64,000 bases of DNA from Geomicrobium sp. JCM 19039 (GCF_000698145.1 NZ_BAXB01000007.1:103305-167304); one strand, 5' to 3'; positions 46,402 through 57,057 are shown, numbered from the stretch's first letter. Notes: generated by a model not told the origin, from the sequence alone. Numbers and translations are program-made.

Positions 46402-47310
46402 ATGAAAGATAAAATGATGCTCGTTTTTCTATTTTTCGCCTTTGTTGTTGCGTGTAGTGATAACCAAAATGAGGAATCGGCAGATCTAATTCAAACAGGA
46501 GATGATAGTGGGGCGGATGTTGCTCAAGATCATGCAGAGTCGGAGGTGGAGTTGGACGATGGTGAAGCCATGGAAGACTCGGCTGCAAATGAAGCGGAAG
46601 TGGAAGCGATTGATACGGCAGAGCGAATGATCGTATATAACGGTCACCTCATTATTGACGTTGAAAGGTTCCAAGAAGCTCAAGACCAGATTCAGCAATC
46701 CATTGACGAATTGAATGGCTTTGTTGTGGAGTCGTCTGTCCAAGATGAAGGAGACGGTGAAGTGAGCGGAACATTTGCTGTGCGAGTGCCTGAAGAGAAC
46801 TTTACACCATTCTTGGATCAGGTAGAGTCCCTCAGTTTACAAGTCGTCGAGCGAATGACAACAGGGGAAGATGTGACAGAAGAGTACGTCGATCTAGAGT
46901 CAAGACTTCGGTCCCATGAAGCTGTTGAAGAACGGCAGCTCGTGTTTATGGAAGATGCAGATACGACAGAAGACTTGCTTTCCATCTCGAATGATCTGGC
47001 GAACACGCAAGAGCAAATTGAAACGATTCAAGGTCGCATCAATTACTTGGACCATCAAGTCACGTACGCATTGGTGAACATTAACGTGCGCGAGACCGCA
47101 GGTTCAACGTTGACCGATCAAACCTCTTTAAACACGTGGGGACAAGCGTCGAATATGTTTACCGACACGATTAACGTGCTCATGTCAATCGTCTCAGGCG
47201 TAGTGGTATTCGTCATTGGTCTGTCTCCAGTGCTCGTCCCCTTACTTCTAATAGGGCTTGCTATTTTTATTTACTGGAGAAAAAATAAGAAGACTGGCGG
47301 GGCAAAGTAG
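46402..47310 (+). CDS. DUF4349 lipoprotein
   Basis: 302 residues. Lipoprotein signal with FVVACS (Cys about residue 18), an acidic linker (about 20-70), then the DUF4349 domain: RMIVYNGHLIIDVERFQEAQDQI, NGFVVESS, VRVPEENFTPFLDQ, TGEDVTEEYVDLESRLRSHE, a coiled coil (QEQIETIQGRINYLDHQV) and a C-terminal membrane helix (about 270-290) with a basic tail. The family is membrane-bound; its function is unknown. GAAAGAGAAGGGGG before the ATG. Confidence 0.88.
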   Translation: MKDKMMLVFLFFAFVVACSDNQNEESADLIQTGDDSGADVAQDHAESEVELDDGEAMEDSAANEAEVEAIDTAERMIVYNGHLIIDVERFQEAQDQIQQSIDELNGFVVESSVQDEGDGEVSGTFAVRVPEENFTPFLDQVESLSLQVVERMTTGEDVTEEYVDLESRLRSHEAVEERQLVFMEDADTTEDLLSISNDLANTQEQIETIQGRINYLDHQVTYALVNINVRETAGSTLTDQTSLNTWGQASNMFTDTINVLMSIVSGVVVFVIGLSPVLVPLLLIGLAIFIYWRKNKKTGGAK

Positions 47311-47460
47311 AGGGCGGTTCATTTGCGGCGGGGCGCATTGCCGGAAGTGTGCACATCACCGAAACGGCTGCAAAAACGCAAAAATCCCGTGTAGAAGCGT
47401 CCCTTCACCCTAGCATAATCGGAGTAGAACGAGTCGGTCGGATTTGAATGCTCGCAAAAA

Positions 47461-47492
47461 GCCAGAATGGGTAATGTACCCATTCTGGCTTT
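47461..47492. terminator. terminator of tenA
   Basis: GCCAGAATGGGTA/TACCCATTCTGGC around a three-base loop, with A5 on the left and TTT on the right. It works best for tenA on the minus strand. The 150 bases before it (47311-47460) hold nothing I recognise. Confidence 0.85.
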
Positions 47493-47498
47493 CCTAAA

Positions 47499-48170
47499 TT
47501 ATATTTGTACGGGCCACTTTTCTTCAGTAAACGCCATTTGCCAGAACTGCCACTCTAATTGACAGCTTTTTAAAAAGGCATCGCGCATCCGTGTCTTTTC
47601 TTCATCGGTAGCGGTCTTGGCGTATTCATCTAGACGATCGCGAAAGGCCATCGTAACGCCGTCACCCATTTCTTTATAAAAAGAAATCCAATCATAAAAC
47701 GGGTGGTTTTTATCCGGCTTTTTCGTCTCGTCCAAGTGAACCGCAATTTCGTAGTACGTCCAAGGACAAGGAAGGAGGACGGCAATTATTTCGCCAAACG
47801 ACCCACGGTGAGCCACATCCAACATGTGCCGAGTATAGTGATGAGCGGTTGGTGCGAGAGGCTCATACTGCAAGTCTTCGTAGTTTACACCAGCGACTTG
47901 GCAGAAATTGTTGTGCGGATGGACTTCATCATTTAGTACGAAAGAAATTTGTTCATTTAACAATTGCATATCTTCTCTTCGTTCTGAGCGGCTAATCGCC
48001 AGTCCGTAAATTTGCATAAACGTATTCAAATATTCAAAGTCTTGTTTTACATAATGGGTCAGTTGACCGGGTTGAAGGTCGCCGTTTCCGATTCCTTGCA
48101 CGAACGGATGCTCAAAGATTGCTTCAAAAACAGGGGCACATTCTTTACGTAATTCTTCAGTAAATGACAT
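47499..48170 (-). CDS. tenA: Thiaminase II / aminopyrimidine aminohydrolase
   Basis: 223 residues. Hydrolyses 4-amino-5-aminomethyl-2-methylpyrimidine to the hydroxymethyl form, which salvages degraded thiamine, and slowly cleaves thiamine. D44 (VKQDFEYL), Y112 region (AHHYTRHM), catalytic C135 (LLPCPWTYYEIA) and the C-terminal Glu (QLEWQFWQMAF) are at the same positions as in B. subtilis TenA. ATG 48170 follows GGAGGG. It is preceded by a TPP riboswitch and terminator, and no other thiamine gene follows in the window. Confidence 0.95.
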   Translation of the reverse strand: MSFTEELRKECAPVFEAIFEHPFVQGIGNGDLQPGQLTHYVKQDFEYLNTFMQIYGLAISRSERREDMQLLNEQISFVLNDEVHPHNNFCQVAGVNYEDLQYEPLAPTAHHYTRHMLDVAHRGSFGEIIAVLLPCPWTYYEIAVHLDETKKPDKNHPFYDWISFYKEMGDGVTMAFRDRLDEYAKTATDEEKTRMRDAFLKSCQLEWQFWQMAFTEEKWPVQI

Positions 48171-48239
48171 TACAGAATCCCTCCATAAGTGTTTTGATTC
48201 ACAGTGAGGCACCGGCGTTCAATTCTCTATGAGAGCAAT

Positions 48240-48267
48240 AAAAAAAGCTCTGCATAGAAAACAGAGC
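48240..48267 (-). terminator. riboswitch terminator
   Basis: GCTCTG/CAGAGC with a nine-base loop followed by TTTTTT on the minus strand, between the TPP aptamer and tenA. It would form when the aptamer is occupied. Confidence 0.9.
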
Positions 48268-48283
48268 ATGGTTAAAACAAGCT

Positions 48284-48366
48284 CCACTTCCCTACGCTGG
48301 TATAATCCAGATCAGGTTCAAAGGGTCGAAACATTGCTTCTCTCAGCCGGTGCCGGCTCCCCTAGT
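48284..48366 (-). promoter_or_regulatory. TPP (THI-box) riboswitch
   Basis: On the minus strand: ACTAGGGGAGCC, then GGCTGAGAG, then ACCCTTTGAACCTGATCTGG, then ACCAGCGTAGGGAAGTGG. These are all conserved TPP aptamer segments in order. The T-loop core CTGAGAG and the ACCTGATCTGG are intact. Confidence 0.97.
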
Positions 48367-48512
48367 GAATAAAAATATATTCAAGAATGGCTTACTCACT
48401 TTCTATTAAACCATACAATAGTCTGAAAATCAAAACGAATTGAGGAGGGATTATTTACCATAAAATACCAACAGAACCGGTCTTTGATATAGTTCTTATT
48501 ACCTATTTTTAT

Positions 48513-49049
48513 TTATGATAAGAAAATCGCACCATACAGAAGTGAGCTAACGATGACGATTGCAGGGTGAACCTTGAATTTCTCTAAGAGTAATAGCGCA
48601 GTGCCAACCAAAAGTACCGTTTGCCACATTCCATTCCCTTCCCAAGACATGAAGAAAAACTGATACGTAAGTACGCCGAGAAGAACCGCAATTGGGGCAC
48701 GGATATAGTTCGTCATGTTTTTCACTCGGGGGTGGTCTTTAAATTTCAATAGGATACTCATCAAAAGCATCATGAGCGCAAGCGACGGACCAACTGTTGC
48801 GAGCAGGGTGACAAGAACGCCGGGAATACCAGCGACTTCCCAACCGACAAAAGCAGCCATTTTTGTGGCAATTGGCCCTGGAATGGCGTTTCCGAGCGCG
48901 AGAACTTCGCCAAACTCTTGAGTGCTCATCCAACCGTAACGATGTACAACTTCATGCTCAATGAGTGGGATGGATGCTGGACCGCCACCATAACCAACGA
49001 TACCCGGAATGAAAAAGGCAAGAAATAAGTTCCATAAGTCCGTTAGCAT
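48513..49049 (-). CDS. Chromate transporter subunit (ChrA half, YwrB-like)
   Basis: 178 residues, five to six membrane segments. ChrA family half-protein with LFLAFFIPGIVGYGGGPASIPLIEHEVV and EVLALGNAIPGPIATKMAAFVGW, the conserved N-terminal motif of chromate transporters. Works as a pair with the next half-protein upstream in the operon. The start codon lies four bases after the stop of the partner gene. Exports chromate in known members; the physiological substrate here is uncertain. Confidence 0.9.
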   Translation of the reverse strand: MLTDLWNLFLAFFIPGIVGYGGGPASIPLIEHEVVHRYGWMSTQEFGEVLALGNAIPGPIATKMAAFVGWEVAGIPGVLVTLLATVGPSLALMMLLMSILLKFKDHPRVKNMTNYIRAPIAVLLGVLTYQFFFMSWEGNGMWQTVLLVGTALLLLEKFKVHPAIVIVSSLLYGAIFLS

Positions 49050-49052
49050 TGA

Positions 49053-49622
49053 TTACGCCTCCTCTTTTCTAGCAGGTTGTGGTTTCGGTTTCTGTGCGAA
49101 GGCAATCGCAATCAATGAAACGATAAGAATTGCGGGATGCAAATTTAGCCATTCAAATAATAATAGACTGATGACCGTCAAAACAATGGTCAGGAAGAAT
49201 CCGGCTTTCTGTGTGGATTGTTTTAAAAAGTTGTACGTTAAGGATAACAAGAGCACACCTACAATTGGCATAATTGCATTCGTCATGCCTTGAACGATCG
49301 GCGTTTCCCTGAATGTTGTCAGTGTACCTACAAGGATGAGCATAAGGATGGCGGTCGGCAAGACGGTGGCTAACACGGCGTTTATCATGCCGACAATCCC
49401 ACCTACTTTATAGCCAATGTACCCACAGAGTTTCGTAATGATTGGGCCTGGTAATGTGTTTCCGAGCGCGACCACCTCTGTAAATTCTTCATCGTCCATC
49501 CAGCGATATTTTTCGACGATTTCTTTATGTACGAGTGGGATCGTCGCGGGTCCCCCGCCATATCCGAGGGCATTTGCCCGTGCCATTGCAATGAAGATCT
49601 TCCATTGGATTTGTAAATTCAT
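49053..49622 (-). CDS. Chromate transporter subunit (ChrA half, YwrA-like)
   Basis: 189 residues. Second ChrA-type half: FIAMARANALGYGGGPATIPLVHKEIV, EVVALGNTLPGPIITKLCGYIGY. Ends in a basic Pro-rich tail (AQKPKPQPARKEE). ATG 49622 has AAAGGATG. The order (gamma-glutamyltranspeptidase nearby, two ChrA halves) resembles ywrA-ywrB-ywrD of B. subtilis. Confidence 0.9.
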   Translation of the reverse strand: MNLQIQWKIFIAMARANALGYGGGPATIPLVHKEIVEKYRWMDDEEFTEVVALGNTLPGPIITKLCGYIGYKVGGIVGMINAVLATVLPTAILMLILVGTLTTFRETPIVQGMTNAIMPIVGVLLLSLTYNFLKQSTQKAGFFLTIVLTVISLLLFEWLNLHPAILIVSLIAIAFAQKPKPQPARKEEA

Positions 49623-49705
49623 GAGGATTGCATCCTTTCTAACGATGAACAGCAAGGGGATGCCCCCTTGCCTTCGTTGTTGAGTATGGCTAGCAGAAGC
49701 TCATC

Positions 49706-51312
49706 TTACCATATGGCAATATGGCTATCTGCACGGGGTTCTGTACCACCTACGAGCACGCCGGTATCCGGGTCGCGCCAAATGATCTGACCACGTCCGA
49801 AACTGCCCCCTTCAAGTGTCGGTTTAATGATATGTCCTTTTCTTTCTAGCTGTCTTGCAATCTCTGTAGGAAAGCTGGCTTCGACTTCTACGGTTTTTCC
49901 ACCGGTCCACTTCCAGCGAGCGGCATCTAAAGCTGCTTGCGGATGAAATCCATAATCGATGCTGTTCGTTAGAATTTGCAAATGACCTTGCGGCATCATA
50001 TACCCACCCATAACGCCAAAGGGTCCGACGGGTACGCGACCTTTCGTTAAGAATCCCGGAATGATCGTGTGGTACGTCCGCTTCCCACCTTTTAATGCGT
50101 TGGCAGCGTCTGGGTCTAACTTAAATTCCCATCCGCGGTTTTGCAAGCTAATGCCTGTATTTGGAATCACAACGCCGGACCCAAAGCCTGCGTAATTACT
50201 TTGAATCATAGAAACCATGTTGCCATCGCCGTCGGCCGCGGTCATGTAAACCGTACCCCCACGAGCGGGTTCACCTGCAACAGGTTCGGCCGCTTCTGGG
50301 CCGATCAACGCCCGTCTCTTTTCAGCATATTCCTCCTTAAGCAACAACGACGGGTCGATCTTCATATGTTCTGGGTCGGTAATGTATTCAAAGCCATCAG
50401 CAAAAGCGAGTTTGAGTGCTTCAATGTGTGTATGATACGTTTGTGCGGTTTCTTTTGCCGGTAAGTCAAAGCCATTTAGAATATTCATAGCAATGAGTGG
50501 GACGATGCCTTGCCCGTTTGGTGGCAATTCCCAAACGTCGTACCCTTTATAATTCACTGAAATTGGATCTACCCAGTCCGTTTGGAAACTCTCCAAATCT
50601 GATTTACGAATAAACCCGTCATGAGCCGTAGAAAACGCGTCAATCGCTTCAGCAAGCTCCCCCTCGTAAAACGCTCTCCCATTCGTTTTTGCAATCTTTC
50701 TAAGGGTATCGGCGTGTCCTGCAATGTCCATACCTCACCTGGCTCTGGTGCTCGCCCGTCTTTTGTGAATGTATCATGCCACGGTTGAAACACTGGATTG
50801 TCAGCCGGGTAGGAACGCACCGCACGTTTCCAGTGATGAGAAACGACCGGGCTAACAGGAAAGCCACCTTCAGCATACGAAATGGCTGGGGCAAGGACTT
50901 CTTCCAATGAAAGTTTCCCAAACCGCTCGGACAGTGCAACCCATCCGCTCGGTGCACCAGGAACAGTGACGGGAATAAGGCCTTTTTGAGGCATCTCTGT
51001 ATGTCCAAAATCTTTCACACGCTCAATGGAAATGGCCTCAGGTGCCCGACCGCTGCTGTTCATTCCGTACATATTCCCATCCATCCACACTATGGCGAAA
51101 GAATCGCCGCCAATCCCGTTGGACGTCGGTTCAACGACCGTGAGTGCAGCTGCCGTTGCAATCGCTGCATCAACAGCATTTCCCCCTTTTCGAATCATCT
51201 CCATGCCGGCCTCAGCCGCTAGAGGTTGCGACGTGCCGACCATTCCTTTTTGACTATAGACAGAACTTCTTCTGGAATGATATGGATAATACATTGGATC
51301 AAACTTCATCAT
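49706..51312 (-). CDS. Gamma-glutamyltranspeptidase-like (YwrD group, one frameshift)
   Basis: About 535 residues after adding one G near 50712 (TLQDTADTLRKIAKTNGRAFYEGE). Ntn-hydrolase that hydrolyses or transfers the gamma-glutamyl group of glutathione-like or polyglutamate substrates. Features: GMVGTSQPLAAEAGMEMIRKGGNAVDA, NGIGGDSF, PPNGQGIVPL, and the autoprocessing Thr in GGTVYMTAAD (about residue 350), then GSGVVIPNTGISLQNRG. There is no signal peptide, as in YwrD and unlike secreted GGT. ATG 51312 follows GAGGTGG. Confidence 0.88.
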
Positions 51313-51481
51313 ACGTTCCACCTCACCATTATTGAAGCAATATACATGCTAATCTGTATTTTATCACATTTGTACTTCAGAGAAGGTCTCAGACTGATTG
51401 AAAAAATTTTAATCTTACCCGTATCTCTTTAGTGTTAAGAACAGTCTATTACTTATGAGAAGGCAATTTGAGGTGAAGGCT

Positions 51482-52028
51482 ATGGATGATTTTCATTGCG
51501 TTGAAGCGGCTCTTGCTGGGGATGATGGCGCACTTAAAACATTGCATGATCGTTATGTTGATCATATCTTTCAGTATGCGTACATGAGCGCCAACAATTA
51601 TCATGATGCAGAGGAAATTACACAAGATGTGTTTTTGAAAATGGCTCGTGCCCTGCATACGTTTCGTGGCGACAGCAGCTTTAAGACGTGGTTGTTTAAG
51701 ATTAGTCGTCATTGCGTGATTGATTATTACAAAAAAAAATAAAAACAATAAATCGGAAGCTTTAATGGAAATGGCCTCTGCAGAGGAATATTCGATTGAG
51801 AAAGCGATTGTTGATAAAAGTGAATTCGATGAATTGGTCATGTGTATGCGAGAGCTTTCGATCGATCAGCAGACGGTGATTCACTGTCGTTACATTGAAG
51901 AACTGACCATCAAAGAAACAGCAGCCGTCATTAACAAATCAAGTTTATCTGTGAAGGCTTTACAACACCGAGCACGTAAAGCATTGCGAAAGCGGATGGC
52001 AGAAAGGGGGAGCGATCGTGATGCGTAA
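51482..52028 (+). CDS. ECF RNA polymerase sigma factor (one frameshift)
   Basis: 181 residues when one A is removed from the A9 run at 51731-51739. Region 2: LHDRYVDHIFQYAYMSANNYHDAEEITQDVFLK and FKTWLFKISRHCVIDYYKK. Region 4: MRELSIDQQTVIHCRYIEELTIKETA...SVKALQHRARKAL. Similar to the SigV/SigM/YlaC type. It overlaps the next gene, a membrane protein that is probably its anti-sigma factor. ATG 51482 lies after GAGGTGAAGG. It probably drives its own promoter in response to envelope stress. Confidence 0.88.
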
Positions 52029-52770
52029 TTGGGATGTATTGATTAAGCAGCGAATTGGGGCGCCAGAATCGTTGAAAACAAAAACGTATGCAAGTGCGTT
52101 GGAAGGGATTAGCGATGCCCGCAAAAGACAGCGATCCCACGCGCCTAAACGGCGAAGGAAGCAGATGATCTTTGGTCTTGGTGGTGGAGCAGTCCTTATT
52201 GGAGCACTCATATTTACGCTCGTTACCGTCGTTCCAGAGTCTGTTCGTCCAGAGTATTCATCAACACAACTTCCTGCCGAGGGTCCCCCTGCGGAAATAC
52301 CTGCAACGTACGGTCTTTCTGAGCGACCTGATGAACGAGAAATTACGATTGAACAAGAAGGCATGCCATCAGATGTAAGGCAAAAGCTTGTTGATGATGA
52401 AGACTTACCTTTCTCGTTTTACCTACCAGAATCGGTTGATACTGACGTTCAGGACGGTGAAGAAATTCGTGCGGATCCGATCCATGTTCAAGTTTTTAAT
52501 GGAGATGAAACCGATGATTTTGATGCGTATGCGAATGAAATTGATACACCTGTAGAAAGCTATTCAGACAATCCTTTTGAAAATCTCGGAGGAACTGTGA
52601 TTGATTACCAAGATTATGAGCGAGGGTACGCTTACTTGATTGAATACGACGAGTATACGATTGCAATCACATCCATTGCAGAAACGATCGAAGCGATAGA
52701 GGGAAGATTACACATCGAAGAACAACTGGTCGATAGTTGGGAATGGAAGGAAGCAACCGTGCCAAATTAG
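52018..52770 (+). CDS. membrane protein, probable anti-sigma factor
   Basis: 250 residues. A cytoplasmic basic N-terminus (1-50, ending HAPKRRRKQ), one membrane helix (about 51-70, IFGLGGGAVLIGALIFTLV) and an acidic extracellular domain with beta-strands (about 95-250; YLIEYDEYTIAIT, DUF4367-like). The overlap with the sigma gene and the topology fit an anti-sigma factor, although no zinc HxxxCxxC motif is seen. GTG 52018 or ATG 52021 follows AAGGGGGAG. Confidence 0.75.
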   Translation: MMRNWDVLIKQRIGAPESLKTKTYASALEGISDARKRQRSHAPKRRRKQMIFGLGGGAVLIGALIFTLVTVVPESVRPEYSSTQLPAEGPPAEIPATYGLSERPDEREITIEQEGMPSDVRQKLVDDEDLPFSFYLPESVDTDVQDGEEIRADPIHVQVFNGDETDDFDAYANEIDTPVESYSDNPFENLGGTVIDYQDYERGYAYLIEYDEYTIAITSIAETIEAIEGRLHIEEQLVDSWEWKEATVPN

Positions 52771-52789
52771 TGCAAAGGGGACAAGCGAA

Positions 52790-54657
52790 GTGTGTGGAAT
52801 TAACGGTATGATCTCTTTTCAAAATGAGGCGATCAATGTAAAAGATCTTTATGCGATGAATGAAAGGATGCATCATCGGGGACCGGATGATGACCAGGTG
52901 TGGGTAAAACAACCCGTCGGGTTCGGCTTTCGTCGTCTTGCCATTATTGATACAGAAGGAGCGATACAGCCACTCAAAAATGAAGATGGCACATTGCGCC
53001 TGGTTTGTAACGGCGAAATATACAACTATCGTTCATTACGGTTGGACTTGGAAGCGAAAGGTCACCAGTCGCCACGAATGGTGATGCGGAAGTGATCGTA
53101 CATTTATATGAAGAGTACGGAAGTGACTTCGTTAAAGAACTGCGGGGGATGTTCGCTTTTCTTTTGTGGGATGACGAAAACGAAGTGCTTATCGCCGGAA
53201 GAGACGCGTTTGGCATCAAGCCTCTTCTCTATACACGGGACGGAGAGCGAATGTTATTTTCATCTGAAGCGAGTAGTTTAGCGAGTGTTATGGATCGTGA
53301 CGTCCAAGTGAATCATGAAAGTTTGTCTCACTATCTTACACTTCAATATGTTCCGGGAGTTGAAACGATGACAACGGGTATCAATTCGTTAAAACCCGGG
53401 CACTTAATGCACGTCCAACGAAATGGATTAGTGAGCGTCGAGAGTTACTGGCAACCGTGTACACAACACGAAGCGGCTTCATACTCATCGGAAGAATGGA
53501 AAGAACGGATTCGAACAGTGATGGAGTCATCCGTCAGTCTACACATGCAAAGTGACGTTCCAATTGGTAGCTTTTTATCCAGTGGCATTGATTCCACCAT
53601 CATCACGGCGCTTATGCGAGAATTAGGGCCCCTTCATACGTTTTCTGTCGGCTTTGAAGGTGAGCAAAATGAATGTGTCGTTGCTAGAAAGACGGCAAAA
53701 ATACTCGGCACTCATCATCATGAGCGAATCATCGGTGAGGAGGAATTTTTCCAGTTAGCAGAAGAAGTGATTCAAAAGCTGGACGAGCCGGTTGCCGACC
53801 CTTCCGCTGTACCTCTTTATGCATTATGTGAAATGGCGAGTCGGGAAGTAACCGTCGTTCTGTCTGGTGAAGGAGCGGACGAGCTGTTTGCCGGTTACCG
53901 GATTTATCAAGAGCCGATGGCACTTTCCAAAGTGAATTGGTTACCAGGGGTAATGAAACGATCCGTCCAGAAGGTGTTAAGCCACCTACCCTCATTCTAT
54001 GGAAAAAACTATCTTACGCGGGCGATGACACCGATTGAACAGCGCTTCGTAGGAAACGCAAAAATCTTTACCGATGATAAAGAAATCATCTTAAACAAAC
54101 GTTTGTTTCATCATAAGATCGAGGGTTTACTCGCTCCATATTATGAACAAGTCACTCATCTCAATCCTGTTAGACAGATGCAATATATCGATCAAAACTT
54201 CTGGCTCCCTGGCGATATATTAGCGAAAGGAGACCGGATGTCAATGGCTCATAGCCTTGAACTTCGGGTGCCGTTTTTGGATAAAGAGGTGTACGATGTG
54301 GCGAAAACCATTCCGACGGAGTTGCTCGTCACAAAAAAGACGACGAAAGCATTACTTCGAGAAGCATTTGCCGATCTTGTGCCTGACCATGTACTCCATC
54401 GCCCGAAACTCGGTTTTCCTGTCCCGTTGCGTGATTGGTTGCGAGGGTCGCGTGGAGAGCAATGCCTCGAAAAAATTTACGAAGCAGGTGTTGGCGACTA
54501 CGTGAACCTTGCCTATGCCAAACAGCTCGTCGAAGAACATCAAGCAGGCATTGCTGACCACAGCCGAAAAATCTGGGTATTGTACGTGTTTGCCGTTTGG
54601 TATGAGCAGAACATCGGCGTCAGACAGTCCGATGTATCTGTGGAGCAGTTCGTTTAA
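52790..54657 (+). CDS. Asparagine synthase, glutamine-hydrolysing (one frameshift)
   Basis: About 622 residues after adding one T near 53070 (GHQFATNGDAEVIVHLYEEYG). N-terminal glutaminase domain with nucleophile Cys2 (MCGINGM), RGPDD and CNGEIYN; C-terminal synthetase domain with the ATP pyrophosphatase loop SSGIDST (about 264) and SGEGADELFAGY. Converts aspartate, glutamine and ATP to asparagine. Closest in layout to AsnO/AsnB of B. subtilis. GTG start, AAGGGGAC. It follows the sigma/anti-sigma pair by 19 bases, so it may belong to their transcript, like asnO in sporulation-type arrangements. Confidence 0.92.
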
Positions 54658-54679
54658 TAGCTTATAGAAACGGCGTGTT

Positions 54680-54716
54680 AACCCCCATTCGATAGTGACG
54701 AATGAGGGTTAGTTGT
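54680..54716 (+). terminator. terminator after asparagine synthase
   Basis: TAACCCCCATTCG/CGAATGAGGGTTA with a seven-base loop, then GTTGTTTCT. Confidence 0.8.
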
Positions 54717-54837
54717 TTCTCACTGAATTTCAGTAATCTATATTAGGATGAAATGAAGAAGTCCACTTGTTCTTAAGGTTGTACTCCTCCTTTCTAATCA
54801 GAAGAGCCAACAACATGTCAGCACAGGGTCGTTCGGT

Positions 54838-54972
54838 TTACCATCGGCACCTTTGGTTGCCAGCTCTTGAGTTTGGTTATAAATAAACAAAGTTGAAGTT
54901 CAGTGTAGAAGCGAACGTTCATAAATCGTCGACGATCAGGTAAACTGCGATGTTCAAAGCGATTTAGATTAC
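54838..54972 (+). repeat. 140-base dispersed repeat R2, copy B
   Basis: Homologous to the reverse complement of 13846-13990. It again lies next to the MITE-like element, but here upstream of it and in the same orientation. Confidence 0.6.
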
Positions 54973-55040
54973 GAATCACCTAGAAATTCCCAATATGATT
55001 GATTTTCACCGCCGCAGATGCAGAAAATCGTGCAAAACCG

Positions 55041-55543
55041 ATCTATATAGAATGGACAATCTTGGGAACAGATTACCGGGTCACCTATGCATCCCCGCCA
55101 CAAAGTACCCACATTCTGTCGGCGCGAGCCGCGCCGAACCGAGTTCGATTTGGCTTCGGCCCCGCTGGGGCCGACGTGTCGTTGGCACTTCAGCCTGGAA
55201 TCTGCGCGCAAGTTTGGCGAAATCGGCGCTAAAATTAGTGAAAAGCTCAAACTTGCGCGCAGAACGGTCATTCGTCTTGACCGCATGTGCCGCCATCCCC
55301 TGAGGCAACGGTTCAGAGAACCATCCTTTGCATTTCCAAGCCAAAAACCTAGCAAGACGTCGGCGTGAGCCGCGCGGAACCGAGTTCGATTTGGCTTCTG
55401 CCACGCTGGGGCTGACAGCTTGCTCGATTATGGGCATCGAATCTGCGCTCCAGTTGGAACAAACTGCGCGCAAGATGGCACCCCGATACCCCTCCAACCC
55501 AACAGCGCAAATCAGGAAAATGTTAAGTTCATTCTATATAGAT
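55041..55543 (+). mobile_element. MITE-like dispersed element, copy B (both terminal repeats intact)
   Basis: 503 bases. The left end ATCTATATAGAATGGAC and right end GTTCATTCTATATAGAT are inverted repeats matching at 16 of 17 positions. The interior has two tandem copies of a roughly 58-base GC-rich unit beginning GTCGGCG.GAGCCGCGC and ending GC.GAC (about 55119-55176 and 55359-55416), where copy A has one. No clear target-site duplication is seen. Open frames in it are not conserved. From 55544 to 55913 I see nothing else. Confidence 0.8.
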
Positions 55544-55913
55544 AAGTTAAGTTAAAGAAATTCTATAATTGGTTTGAAGGGATTGCCTACCGATCGCAGT
55601 TAAATAAGTGGTGGAAAAATCATCGTTGATCATACAGTGCGACGTGAGCGTATTTTATCTGCCGGTGGTAGAAATGTTATTTGGTAAGGAATGATGCGCA
55701 GCAATGTAAAAATAATGTATTCTGCATTCGCGATATAGAGATAGTAATTTACAGTATATGGATTTATTTTTTCCTAGATTGTACCTCCAAGAACGTGCGT
55801 ACCATTATCTAGGATTGGTTTCTCTTAGTCGTGGCTACGAGGGACAGAGGTGTCCTTAGTATGAAAATGACGGTATTCCTTGACCCTGATTGACCAATTT
55901 GTAGTTCAAACGC

Positions 55914-57040
55914 CTACGGGATGTCGTTCGTGTCCTTCACCGGGATGAATAAACCAATGACGCCCACACATGCGAACAAGATAAAGGCAAATGGATAGGA
56001 GCTGATGTCTATAACCATACCGGCGATAGAAGATCCTAAAGATTGGCCGATGCCTAAAGCTAAAAAGGACATGCTCACACCTAGCGCTGGCAAATGGGCA
56101 AAGGTTCTCGTTGCCCAAACGATGAGTAAGCCAGTAAGGAAGATATATGCTCCACCAAAAAGGCAGGTGAAGTGTAGATGGCCAACGGAGTGTGAACCGT
56201 TAGCAGTGCGACAGAACTTAACAACGTCACTAAAATCATCCGATACGATAAACTGAGTCCGATTTTTTGTATCAAACCTCCAGCGACACCTCCGATTATA
56301 CCCGCTGCGCCTACGACAATCCAAAAGAGAACACTTTCATTTGCGGTCATATTGTACTGCTCTGTAACAAAACTTCTCGAAAACGTCCAATAGATGGATG
56401 AGCTAATACCGACGATGACCGACGCTGCGATCAGTGACCAACCGTTTCGCAGCGTGGACGTCCAATCTACGTTTGTCTGGTCAAGATGTCGATTCTCATA
56501 AGCATTAGGAATGATACGTTTGTTCCATAGGGTCACGACAAATGCGACGATAGCAAACATGAAAAACGATAGTCGCCAATGTTCTGTGAACAGTAGCACA
56601 ACAGGGCCTGTGAGGATAATACCGAAACTCGTGCCACTATTGATCCACGTATTTGCTTGGTCCACTCGTGTGCGGGTGAATGTTTGATAAGCCATTTGAC
56701 TAAGCGCCGGTGATGCAAGACCGCTACCTAAACCGGCAATAAATACGCCCGCGCCAAGGTGCAAAAGTGAGGTGGATGTGGCCATACCGACCAGTCCAAC
56801 CACGGCTGTTAGCCCCGCCATCTCGTTGACCGACTTAAAACCAAACCGACTGATCGCAAACGATGAAAAGAATAAAGCGATTGAGTAGGATATATAACCA
56901 ACAGAACCCACCAACCCGCCATCACTGGCATTCAAACCGAGTGTATTTGATATGTCGGGGAGGAACATTCCGAAGCTAAGACGTGCAAAGGCATAAGTAA
57001 CGGCAATCATGGCAAGACCGGGCACAACAATTTTCCACAT
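55914..57040 (-). CDS. MFS-family transporter (one frameshift)
   Basis: About 375 residues after adding one T to the run at 56157-56161. Twelve predicted membrane segments. MIAVTYAFARLSFGMFLPDI and the loop-2 region (AISRFGFKSVNEMAGLT) are seen in the YbfB/CynX-like MFS group. The frame restores as AFFGGAYIFLTGLLIVWATR. It is divergent from nothing; the TetR regulator gene lies upstream in the same direction and a shared operator sequence occurs before both, so it is probably an effluxer induced by a small molecule. AAGGAGT before the ATG. Confidence 0.82.
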
Positions 57041-57057
57041 GAAAAAGACTCCTTTTT

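Noticed and set aside
55081..55497. 138-residue open frame on the minus strand inside MITE-like copy B (and similar frames in copy A)
   Set aside because: The frame is not conserved between copies, has no ribosome site and follows the GC-rich palindromic core. The repeated peptide words only reflect repeated DNA.
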